A stretch of 64,000 nt of DNA from the NCBI RefSeq assembly GCF_020921035.1, contig NC_063152.1:11422001-11486000 (forward strand), in the 5' to 3' direction. Position 1 is the first letter of the stretch. Each line of letters opens with the position of its first letter. Shown piece by piece: positions 31,848 to 42,275 of the stretch. Origin of the DNA: Rhodamnia argentea. Lineage: Eukaryota; Streptophyta; Magnoliopsida; Myrtales; Myrtaceae. The notes under the pieces were generated by a model that was not told the DNA's origin, searched no databases, and saw nothing but the letters and a program-made list of their open reading frames with translations. A program made the translations under genes and the position numbers.

Positions 31848-32282
31848 CTGTAAGAAAAATTATGAATTCCAACGTAGAAAATAAAATTTGAATTTTGAGG
31901 ATTTAAGAGACGATGATTGGTTGTTCGGGACATCTGTCGAGAGAAAGTCAAGTTTGAATAGTCAAACATTGACTCGTAGTGTTGAGACCCTTCGCACGCA
32001 AATTCAGACTTGTCCGAACTCCGAATGCCAAAATTTTAGTTTTGCCCTCAGTCGATTGAGCCAAATGATTATCGGTACCCATTTTGCTAAATTACTGATC
32101 TGCCCTCAAATTTTTAGTAGTATAAGACAAGATTATTTATGTGAGTTTGATTTTTTTTTGTGGGCCCCACTCTTTTCTCTCTTTGACCGAAAATTTTCCC
32201 CCCTTCCAATTGCTTTCAGCCGCCCACGGGAACTCCTCTCCCATTACCTCATTTCCATCCCACCTTTTCTCTTCCTCCAATT

Positions 32283-32339
<57 letters not shown>

Positions 32340-34055
32340 CCCTCATTCTTCACGCCACCAGAACCCCCCTCCACGTGAACATCCATCCCATCCTCTCTCT
32401 CTCCCATTAATTCCCTCTCTCTCCTCCTGTTGATTGCGACAACCTCCCCCACTGTGCTTCTTCTTCGTTCTTCTTCTTCTTCCTCTATCTTCTTCACTTC
32501 ACTTCTTTCTTTTTATTTTCTGCAACCGTGCGAGCCTCCCCTTCTGCTCACTTTGCCCAACCACGCCACCACCACCCAGCCTCCGCCTTTGTAGGCCATC
32601 GCACTGGCTCACGTCCCGCTGGCCACCACCGACGCCTTCACCTCCAGCCTTCGCCAAGCTCCGGCAGCCGCGAACTCGACACCAGCTCCTCCATTTCAGC
32701 TACCCGAGACCCCCATCCAAGCCCATCCCAGCCACCGCGCCGGTTTCCGATGCTGCCGCCACCCTACCCGAACCCAGATCTGAACCACCCAGGACCTGCC
32801 CTCCGCTACTCGCGCCTCACCCGAGATCCACGGCCGCGACTCACCTCCGTTCCAGTCGCGCCGTGCCCAGCCCCGACACCTGTTCAACCACCCTACGCCC
32901 TTGGTCCGACCACCCACAGCCACCTCAATCCAGCCACGGCGCCCAAGACCCACAGATCCGTGAACCCGGAGACCCGTGGTCGAAACCCGACCCATACCCC
33001 GATATGATCCGAACCCCACTGACCCGACACGGAGCCGAGCCTAACCCGAATAGTACCCGAACTAAACAGACCAAACCCGAAAATAGTGACCCGACCCAAA
33101 ACCCGAGATCTGACCCGAATCGCTAACCCGACCCGACCCGAACAGTAATCCGAGACCCAATTCAACCCGTGTCACCGTTTTTGTCACCGCTGCACCCGAC
33201 TCTACATCGAACACCGGAGTTGTGAGTCGACTCCTAAACTCTAATTAGGGTGTTAACTGCGTTCGAGATTTAGAATAATTGATGTGGACTGCGATTAGAA
33301 TAATTAGCGGGTGCTAGATATATTTATTTAAATTATAATCGCATTATTTTTCCGAAGTGGGATCGGTTTATTATTAAGGTGATAATTAATGAAGTCTGGA
33401 TTAATTGATCGATATGGATTAATTAACGAAAGTCGGGTTAATTAATTAAGATAGATTTAATTATTTATATTTGAGATTTATTAATTACTAGTTTAATCGT
33501 AATTAAATCAATTAATTGGATTGCGATAATTATTTAATTGTTAATTAATTATTGAATTACTATTGGGTGATTTTTCGATGACTATTGAGTGTCATGACTG
33601 ATGTTAATTTGATGACTAATTATCCTATATATATATATATATATATATATGCAAAGTCTAGTGGACAATATGTGTATTTATATGATCATATGTAGACCGA
33701 CATTTTAAGCATGAAAATGGCATCGAGCCTAGTTTTGAGCACGATTGTTTGTGTGTGTGCATTGGGTTAAATGCAAAGATATAAATTGGCTTGTTGCCTG
33801 TCGTACGCGTGTTGTCACATAATGGACACTGTCTTCTTGGATACGTGAGGACGAAGCCGACCCCCGAGTACGAGGGTTCAAGCCCGGTAAGTTCGTGCCG
33901 AGGGTACTTGGAACCACACGACTTATTAGATGCCGATCGCAGCTTGTGACGGACCGACGCTTCCTACGGGAATGCCCAATTGTTAATCCATGCCGAGGGT
34001 ACTTGGAACCACATGATTTGTCGGTTGCCGTTGCCGAAGGAATGGAACGGTGTCT

Positions 34056-34104
34056 AATTATGCTATCCCACACGGGCTCTCTGGCCACTCAAGGGACGCC
34101 CTGT
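34056..34104. repeat. 49-bp terminal redundancy, left end
   Basis: AATTATGCTATCCCACACGG through GCCCTGT matches 41383-41431 with a few differences. It is absent from the undisturbed 3' LTR, so it belongs to the viral insert and is neither LTR nor target-site duplication. Confidence 0.85.
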
Positions 34105-34509
34105 TAGTTTCCAGATCTCGCTCTTGGAACTAATCCTTTAAGACATCGATTTCTGATCCACAGGATCCACTATCCATTACCACCATAGGTTTATCCCGAT
34201 CAAATATTGGATAGATCCAGCACTCACTTGCGAAGTTAATCAACAAGTGGAGAGAGGCCCCGCCGGACTCTACACGTGCTTTAACCCAATACTAGATCTA
34301 ATAAACTTTACGGATGATTACGGAATTTGTGGCAAGTGGAGAGCATCTTGAACCAACCATTGTAATAGATAAGTAGAGACATTTTAGCACAGTAGTATCT
34401 GCGTCAAGAGAAAAGAGGAGTTTTTTAGAAACTCATTAGGAAGCAAACTCTTACTTGGATTTCACGGAGGAAGCCAAGTCTTGGCCTTTACAAGGGGGAA
34501 AAACATGCC

Positions 34510-34516
34510 TTATATA
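34510..34516 (-). promoter_or_regulatory. TATA box of the caulimovirid pregenomic promoter
   Basis: The minus strand reads CGCCTATATAAGGCATG, about 265 bp after the last viral stop codon, the position expected for a 35S-like promoter. The predicted transcript would run through the left terminal repeat and leave the insert at 34056. Confidence 0.6.
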
Positions 34517-34779
34517 GGCGAAAACACAAAGGAGTCCTCATAATTGAGGTCCGACAATCACACAACCAACATTGACTTCTGAGGAAGCCATTATTGCAAC
34601 TAAGCACACATACAAACAAACTCTGCAGCCATTCTTGACTCTTTACAAAGGGAAGTAAATGGAGCAGGTAAACACACGATTCTTCGGGCTTCTGATGTCC
34701 GATGAAGCACATGGCCTTGTCTGGTGGAGTAGGTAGTGTCGGATGGAGGAAGTTGATGGATCTGATGGAGCAGGTGGCA

Positions 34780-36140
34780 TTATCGTCTCCTGTCCGGGTC
34801 GGGATGATAATTTGCGTCGTCCGAGTCAGAGCCGTCTGGTCCATCATAGTCAGAGGGGCCATCTTTCTGACTTCTGTAGGCTCGCAATAATTGCTCTTTT
34901 TCGTAATCCGAGATAATCTGATCTAAGTGTGGGTCATGAGGGACGCCCGGGGTGCTTCTGGATGAGGAAGGGACGTCAGGCATGACGGGTTGCGGATAGT
35001 TGTATGGATCTTGTGACAGTTGTCCGCCCCATGGATCAAAGGACCGAGTATCTGTATCCATGGAGGAGCTTGGTTGATTGCTGTTGTACTCCTGGAGGGC
35101 TTCGAATACATGAGGATGAGTCCCGGGTGTATCCCAAGAGTAGCTCGCCGAGCCGTAAGGCCATATCTCGGGTGGTATAACCCTATTCTCTTGACAGAGT
35201 ATTCGCTAGAGTTCTCTGTATTCATGAGGGATATCAAATACAGTTCTGGAGTACGTCTTGTGAATCTTGAAGACTTGATCTTGGAGTACAGGCTTGAAGG
35301 AGGTAGTGACTGTTTCTGCAGCATTGGATCTTTTATCTCCCGAGGGTCCAATGAATGACCGGGGATGATGGAAGAGGACAAGTGTGTGTCTGCAAGGTTC
35401 TGGTCGACCAACTTGTCTTTGAAGAATGAACAAGTGTTTCCATGCTTGAAGGGGTTGGAACCAAGTAAGAATATCAAGGAAGAACTTACGGGGATGGTTT
35501 CGATAATTTCCAAAAGGGAATCGAGACAAAACCTTAATGATTTCGTCTAAAGGGAACTCTATGGCAACTTGGTAGAGGTGAAACATAAACCAAAACATCC
35601 ATTTTAAATCAGAAGGGAAAGGGATGGTAGAAGACCATCTTAATGGATGTATGAACGGATAATCACAATTGAGACCTGGTTTGAGGAATAATCCACCATA
35701 ATCTTTAAAGATGACATAATGATAATTCCAAAATAATCCGTGAAAATTATCAGAGAGGGAATTCTGTTTGAGGAGTGGAGGAATATCTGGTGGATCTTGG
35801 TGTGATGGCCACCGGTGTTCACGCATATTCTGGGTTTTGAAGGATCCTGAAAACTCTTTTCGAATGAACATGTTGATGGATTCGAAAGGTTCTTTTGGTC
35901 TAGAAAAGAAATCAGCCAAAATATTTTTCTTTCCGGAAATGTGTTTTGAATCGAAAGAGTATTTAGAAAACCATTTTGCCCAACGCAAGAGTTGAGGATG
36001 AGGGACTTGCTTTTGCTTAAATTTGAGCATACGGGGAAAAGAGGACATGTCCATTTCGACTAAAAAATGATGACCAATGAGATGAAATTCAAATTTTTTG
36101 ATTCCATTTTTTTGCAAGAATTTCTTTGAAAGTGGAGTGA
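34780..36140 (-). pseudogene. Caulimovirid RNase H end plus extra C-terminal region
   Basis: One frame, broken only by a TAG (35206-35208), encodes the end of RNase H (RWAKWFSKYSF, ILADFFSRP) and then about 350 further residues: an aromatic-rich stretch (GLFWNYHYVIFKDYGG, WFMFHLYQVAIEF) and an acidic tail that ends at 34780. Many caulimovirid polymerases stop soon after RNase H. I do not recognise the function of this region. Confidence 0.6.
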
Positions 36141-37254
36141 TAATGCATTTCGCTCTTTGAAAACTTTCCATTTTTGTATGCACTGATTCTTCGCTTACCT
36201 TTAATTTCTTCAAGGAGGATAGCTGCCCGGTGCTTGTCACCGGCATCCGTCTGAAGGATTCCGGTTCCAGTGGAAGGGATCCGGAGAGGGGGCAAATTTT
36301 GCGGTGTTTCTTTTAAGGTCTTAATGGAAGTGGTTTGCTTTTGTGACCACGGAGGAGGATTCTTTTTCAACATCTTTTGCAGAGGAGAAAGGATCTGAGA
36401 AATTTTTGGGATGAAATCTACGAGATAATTGACAATTCCTAAAAAGGATTGGATCCGGTGAATCGAGAGGTTTTCATCTGGGAATTTCTGGAGATCTTCT
36501 GCAATGTGTGGACCTGGGCAATAGGTTCCATTTTTCAAACGCATGCCGAGAAATTCTATTTCTCGTTGAGCTATGATCATCTTCTTTTGTGATAGCATGA
36601 TGCCATGAGTATGCACAATTTCAGCAAATTCTTGAAGGAGTTTTGCATGAGAATGTTCATCATGGGAAAACAGGAGAATATCATCAATGTAGATCCGGGC
36701 ATTAGCAAGCATAGGTTGGAAAATTTTGCACATAGCCTTCCGGAATAGGGACGGAGCAGTTTTGAGTCCAAAGGGAAGGACTCTCCATTGGAAGTCTTGG
36801 TTAGGGATGCAGAAACCAGTTTTAAATGCATCTGAGGGATGAATTCCTAATTGCCGTAAGCCCGCCTTAAGATCAAATTTGGAATAGATCTTGGCACAGG
36901 CAAAGTTTGGAGAACAAAGAGTTCTTATGGGGCAATGGGAATTTGTCATCTTGGATGAACAGATTGAGAGGCTAGTAATTTATGACTAACCATAGCTTTC
37001 CACGATTTTGTTCTGCTCTTTTGTTGACATAGAAGGCCTCACATGCCCAAGGGGGAGTCGAGGGGCTCAATGAGTCCCCGAGAAAGAAGCCGAGCACATT
37101 CTGCTTGTGCTTGAGCAAGGTGATCCGGGTTCATGCCCGAATGACTTGCTTTGGTGGGATTGATTTCTCCATTTTTCTTGAAGGGAATTTTGACAAAAAA
37201 GTCAGAATTTTGCCAAAGAGGGTTGGAGCAAATCTGAGCAAACCGCTGGTGAGA
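36089..37254 (-). pseudogene. Caulimovirid reverse transcriptase and RNase H, frameshifted
   Basis: The polymerase start (GMNPDHLAQAQAECARLLS) lies in a different frame near 37130, followed by an interruption. From 36949 a frame encodes FDLKAGLRQLGIHP, VLPFGLKTAPSLF, the catalytic YIDD (36680-36691), EFLGM and the first RNase H aspartate (LQTDAG). The frame ends at 36089, and RNase H continues in the next frame. At least two frameshifts make it inactive. Confidence 0.85.
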
Positions 37255-39197
37255 CTACGAACAATGAGAGAGAAGAGATTGATAAATGGGATCAAGGATT
37301 TCCGGTTGGATGAGAAAGAGTCTCTGGATTTCAACAAATTCCTGGAACTTCTTTTGGAATTTTAACCCCTTAGGGTTTATCTTGAGTTGTGGGAGCTTAG
37401 AAAGAATATCCCAACCAATGATGAGATCCTTGTCATGAGATGGACATCCAAGGATTTGGGTGGTGATTTCACAACCGGGGAGAATATGAATGGTGAGAGG
37501 TTTACTACGCAGTTTGGTAGTAAAAGTTTCTCCCGAGGTCGCCCGGAAATATCCGGTATATGGTGTCCAGTATTCTTCCGGAAGGATTTTGGTATCTAGC
37601 AGGGATGCAGCTGCACCAGTATCAATAAGAGCAATGACTTGGATGGATTTGGTGCTTTCTGGAAGGTGAAGCTGGACCGGAAAATGTGGAGGATGAAATG
37701 TTGGGGAGTGGATTCTGAAAGAATCAGCAAGAGGAAAGAAGGAGATAATATCTCCCGGGGAAGAGTCCGAATCAGAAGAGTAAGTTTCAATAGCACACAA
37801 GGTGTCCGGAGATGGTTCTTCTTCAATGGAGAAGATGGATTCAACATCTTCATCACCGAGAGAGATCCTAGTGTTTTGAGAGATCTTCTGGATCATGTAA
37901 CTGCCCTGTTTCTTCGCTTGGGGGCATTTTTTTGCAAAGTCACCCTTCTTGTTGCAAATAAAACATCCGTCGGACTTGGGTTTCTTGCGGTGCTTTGCGG
38001 AATGATTGCGTGATTTCTTTCTGAGGAATTTCCACTTGCTTTTGCGAGGCTTCGCAAATGAAAATTTCTTGAAATGAACTTTCTTCTTGTGACCCGAGCA
38101 AGACGGATCATTACGGTCTCTGGTGCACTTGATCTTCCATTCTGGCCTTTCACAGTTCTTGTCATACTTGCGGTTTTCTTTTAAGAACCGGTCGAACTGT
38201 CTTTTTCTTCTGCATTTTTCTTCAATGGCAATATGAACAGCTTGCTGTATTTCTCCGAGTGTGGATTCAAGGAGAGGCCTTTGAAGATGTTTATCAACTT
38301 CATCTGCAATCTCTTTAGGAATGGAGGCTAAAAAGATTGGTTTAAGATTGATGTCTGCTCCGAGATGATAAAAGAGTCGAATCATCTCTTTAAAATGTCT
38401 GTCAAGATCCTTTCGAGAAGTGGAGCAGCATTTTCTTTCAAAGAACTCTTTTCGCTTGAGTTCTCTTTCACTGGTGGGTTGACCAACAAAATACGGGTGA
38501 ATGACCCGCATAGCCCGATTAAAGTTCATCGGGAGAAAAGCAATTTGGTCTTGTTCTGAGATGGAGATCCACCAGTCTTTCGGGGTTCCAATGAACTTGC
38601 TAGTGAATTCTAAGAGAACTTCATAAGTGCTTTGTTCAGCTAGATTTCTGGCAACAAGCCATGTATGGAACTCTTGGATTTTCATGGGCCAACGATGGTA
38701 AGGAACATCATCAAGAGTAAAGTATATGCTTGATGAGGAATGGGCTGGACGAGATGATGGACTTGGATCCGAAGGGGTTTTAAGATTGACAAACTCTACT
38801 TCTTCATCTTCTTCTTTTGGGATCGCCGTGACCATCATAATGGTTGGGATTTGGTCCGAAATGTGTTCGTGGTCATTTTCGGATTCTGAAGAAGGAGATG
38901 TTTGTGATGGTGGTACAGATGATGTTGAAGAGGAATCATCTTGCTCAGTGGCTTGGATTGTGGAAATGGATGGAATTTGTTTTCTCGGGAAACTTTCAAT
39001 AGGGTTAGAAACCATGAATGAAGGTAGTTTCTGTGAAGGGGAGTGTGGAGGTGAGTCGGGAGGTTACGGCGGTCTTGTGGGAGGAATTGGAAAAGTAGGA
39101 ACCGATGATGATGTGTCGGAGAATTTTGTTCTTTCGGCATCGGCTTCAGCCTTCTTAATTGCTTTGAGACGAGCTCGAAGAGCAAGTACGTTTATAC
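37255..39197 (-). pseudogene. Caulimovirid coat protein and aspartic protease
   Basis: The main frame opens at about 39197 but has a TAA at 39064-39066; from the ATG at 39013-39015 it runs 586 codons. It has an acidic Ser-rich N-terminus, a coat-protein core with a WWIS...Q motif, a lysine-rich region, then a zinc knuckle whose expected His is Asp (CFICNKKGDFAKKC), and an aspartic protease LIDTGAAASLLDTK. It stops at 37255, before the polymerase, which continues in another frame. Confidence 0.8.
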
Positions 39198-39548
39198 CGA
39201 ATCTGAAGGTACTGTCTCAAGAACTTCTTGGAAAGGGGTTGAAGAAGTTTGGCTGGAAGCTTGGGACGAACGAGTAGTAGGATGAGTGTGGGAGGGAAAT
39301 GGGGGAATATGGGAAGGAAATGAGGAGAAAGGTGGTCGATACTCAAGTTGGGCTTTTTGATTTTCAAGGATGAGGATCTGTCTCTTCAGCTTCTCTATTT
39401 GAGGAGTCCGGTCTTCTAAGTAATGGTGATGGAGCTGCTGGTTTTCCATCATGTAGACTCTCTTTTGAAAATCTGCAAGCATCTTGCGGATATGTGTGGA
39501 AGCTTGATCAACTCGATCTACTTGAGTGGAAACTTTCTCAAGAGCCAC
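39192..39548 (-). pseudogene. Small coiled-coil frame of the caulimovirid
   Basis: 118 codons lying 18 bases after the movement-protein frame. Residues 1-70 show heptad spacing of hydrophobic residues (VDRVDQASTHIRKMLADFQK and following), then a proline/serine-rich tail. Position and structure suggest a virion-associated-type protein or coat-protein N-terminus, by analogy only. It ends within a few bases of where the coat-protein frame opens. Confidence 0.55.
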
Positions 39549-39566
39549 GTTCTGAGCTAAGGCATT

Positions 39567-41261
39567 TTACGTCCGCCAATTGAGAACGGTTTCAGCGGGA
39601 GCTGGACCTTTCTTTTTCCCCCGTGGGTCTATCTCGGTGGGTGCGGGTATCTTAGGAGCATGGTAATACTGCTGCTGAGGGTCAGAAAATTTTCTGAGTG
39701 GTGGAAAATTTAAAGTGGATGAGTGAGATTCATCTCTAGGCTGGAGTGGAGGGAAATCGCCAGGTTGAAACATACAGATGCTTGGAAATGGTTCGGGGAT
39801 GGGAACACATGTGTATGGTTTTGGGAGATCAATGGAGCAAGTTGGATTTTTCTTGATCCATTTTTGGATGGGTTTATAAAAGGGGCTGGTAAATGGGTTT
39901 CGAGGCGGTATTGGTGGGGATTTTGGGGGTTCTGATTTACAAGAGGATGGAGAGGGTATTTGGGGTATTGGAGGAGTACCATACTGAACAAGGTATTGCC
40001 GGTTTCCGCCATCTTCGCCAAGAGGACCTACGGTAGGATCACCGTCAAGGTACCGTTGGTACAGAGGGTCTTTTTTTTTCTTCTTTTTCTTTGAAGAGGG
40101 TCTGTCGTCTTCATCAGCAAGAGAAGTACAAGAAGGACAGCCACATTCTGGATCCCAAAAACAATGTCCCGAGGAATCTTTAAAGGCTTGGATTGGTCGT
40201 CCATCAGAGTTGAATGACTGGACAAACTTTTTCGGATGCGGGTCTTCTATATTCACTATTTCGGATGGACATGGAGTGAAACAGAGAATAGTAGGGAAGG
40301 AGGGAAAAAGGGACGAAGAGTCTTCTTTTTCTTTTGCAAACTTGATGGTTACAGTACCATCTTTTTTCTTGGTGAACCGGGGTTCAGGAGGCTGAATCGG
40401 CCTTGTGTTTTGATGAAGTTTTTCATAATTGGTGACCCAGCTATCGGGGAGAAGTTTGATGAGCTGTTCTCCGGGTATTTGCCTGGGAACATGAACACGG
40501 GATGTCCGGTCATGGTCTATTGAGATGATGAGGGCATCATCTGAAGTGGGATGGTTAAGATCAATGGCATGATTCTGGACCCTATAAACCATTTGGTAAT
40601 GGAGTGTAGCGACCAAAGAATTAGGAGTCTGAGGAGCTCCGGTAATTTGCAGCTGAACCTTTAAGGCCGACAGTAGTCCTGGGTCTGCTAGTGCCATGTT
40701 GAAATTTGGGAACAAAGTAACAAAGACCGTCCCAGCATTTAAAGTGGTCTGGATTGTACCTATACGGGCATGCTGGTAGTCTAAGAACCGTGTATCCAAA
40801 AGGGCAATTTCGGCTACAACAGGAAGACCTTTACGGCCATGAAAGGAAAGAGCAAGTCTGATGGCTCCGAAATGAAGATGGGTGAACCCTTGTTGGATCC
40901 ATTGAAGTGGAAATTCGGGAGGAATTTGGAGCGTCACGAACTGTTCTTGTTGTGTAGCGAGAATATGATGTTGGTCAAACTTGGAGGATCGAACATACTC
41001 TTTAACGGAGCGGGGAGTATGTCGGATAAGGTGTTTGATGGAGCGAATTGGAGAAAAGGAGGTGGGTTTAGCAAAGGCTGAATATGGATTGATGAGAGGA
41101 AGATGTGTTTGAGAGATCTTGCTTGTCTTCGAAAAGGCTACCTCATAGAGATAGTCTATTTTGGATGCAGTGGATTTTCGTAACTCGGGGGGTGATGCGA
41201 GAGAGAGTGGAGATTGATGCTGTATGGGAGTGAGCATGCTTTCTTCTTGTGGAGTTTCCAT
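39567..41261 (-). pseudogene. Caulimovirid movement protein (relic, frame open)
   Basis: A 564-codon open frame, first after the primer site. A central 30K-superfamily movement domain covers about residues 90-250, with the LLDTRFLDYQHARIGT motif (L-x-D-x-R) and MVYRVQNHA. The C-terminal third is proline-rich with a lysine run. Movement proteins let virus pass through plasmodesmata and are what separates this element from an LTR retrotransposon. The frame is intact, but the rest of the genome is not. It is listed as a viral relic. Confidence 0.85.
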
Positions 41262-41337
41262 GTTGTAGAAAGTTTCTCTTCATCACGGACCTTCGAGCGC
41301 TAAAATATCAATACTAATCTATCTTCAATGGCATATG

Positions 41338-41349
41338 GCTCTGATACCA
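41338..41349 (-). promoter_or_regulatory. Primer-binding site of the caulimovirid
   Basis: The minus strand reads TGGTATCAGAGC, perfect for tRNA-iMet, 77 bp upstream of the first viral start codon and within the leader, as in all Caulimoviridae. Confidence 0.9.
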
Positions 41350-41382
41350 AAAAGGAGCGGAAGCAAGAACTCGATCTGAAAC

Positions 41383-41431
41383 AATTATGCTATCCCACAC
41401 GGGCTCTCGGCCACTCAAGGGACTGCCCTGT
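41383..41431. repeat. 49-bp terminal redundancy, right end
   Basis: Second copy of the 49 bp repeat, just outside the primer-binding site of the caulimovirid. Seven further bases (CTGGAAA) precede the resumed gypsy LTR at 41439. Confidence 0.85.
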
Positions 41432-42085
41432 CTGGAAACATGGTTTTGCTAAGACCGGGAACGGTGGTTAATAATTGGAACACGTGTCGTGCATTGTGCA
41501 TGCAATTTATGATGAGTGTTCCGGTTATGTGCCTTGGTTGTATGCATTTGATTGCATGTTGAATATGAATTGTTTAATGTGTGGCCCAAGGGAGGGTAAG
41601 CTTGCATGTGCTTGATGGTGATTGTTGGTTTTGGATTTGACTATGTGATTGGTAAAGCGTTGCGAGGACCGCATGCTATTAGTTTACCATCGTTATCATG
41701 TTACATGCTTAGGATGTCTTGAGCGAGTCAATGTCCTACCCGGACTTAGGCGTTGACTCATTGAGATTTTATATATCACTCCGTTGTTGTTAACAATTTT
41801 TCAAGTCCTTAGCTATGGAAGCCGGAAGTGTACGCAGATTCTTTTTGAGTAGCACGGAGTAGTGTTAACCCATATCCTAATCTGGTATTTTTTTTGGAGG
41901 GTTATAGGAAGTAGCCCCGAGGTAGGGCTTGTATATACGTTCTTCCTAGGGTTAACGGTAAATAAATAAAAAGATAAAAATAATTGGTCGATGACGTGCA
42001 CGAGACGTCGTCCTTTTATGACCCGAGGCGTTTTGAAAGGATTGTTGCGGGCCCGGGGATCGGGGCGTGACAACCCCGCCCAAGG

Positions 42086-42097
42086 TGGTATTAGAGC
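42086..42097 (+). promoter_or_regulatory. Primer-binding site of gypsy element
   Basis: TGGTATTAGAGC, one base from the tRNA-iMet site TGGTATCAGAGC, 13 bases inside the 5' LTR. The C-to-T change is in line with the decay seen in the coding region. Confidence 0.8.
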
Positions 42098-42275
42098 AAG
42101 GTCGGTCCGAGCTACCCGGTCATAGTCCGGAGTAATAAGGAGCGTTGGGATATGCGATAGTCGGTAGGATTGAAATCCCATGCATGTGATTGTTACTTAA
42201 GGTTTTAAGGCTATAAGCCCGATTTCTTATTACGTGTTGCTTGGGGTGAACAGGGCTCCGTAACCGACTCGTGAG

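Larger units (their letters stand above)
34056..41438 (-). mobile_element. Endogenous caulimovirid (pararetrovirus) genome, near full length
   Basis: About 7.4 kb absent from the sister 3' LTR. On the minus strand the order is primer-binding site, movement protein, small coiled-coil frame, coat protein/protease, reverse transcriptase/RNase H, an extra C-terminal region, and a TATA promoter. This is the gene order of a Caulimoviridae genome linearised in its leader. There is no integrase. Both ends carry the same 49 bp, so slightly more than one 7,327 bp circle is present. Stops and frameshifts show it is inactive. Genus not determined; petuvirus/florendovirus relatives are possible. Confidence 0.88.
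31824..42072 (+). repeat. 5' LTR of gypsy element (split)
   Basis: LTR sequence occupies 31824-34055 and 41439-42072, about 2.86 kb, interrupted by the caulimovirid. It holds a CT microsatellite (32286-32336), a C-rich tract whose long open frames are compositional, and an AT-rich (TTAATTAA) stretch (33260-33560). It aligns throughout with 46812-49090 plus 52328-52896. Confidence 0.88.

Noticed and set aside
34056..41438. Reading the viral insert as an ordinary LTR retrotransposon because of its end repeats
   Set aside because: The repeats are only 49 bp, there is no integrase, the promoter lies inside the unit near the 3' end, and a movement protein precedes the coat protein.
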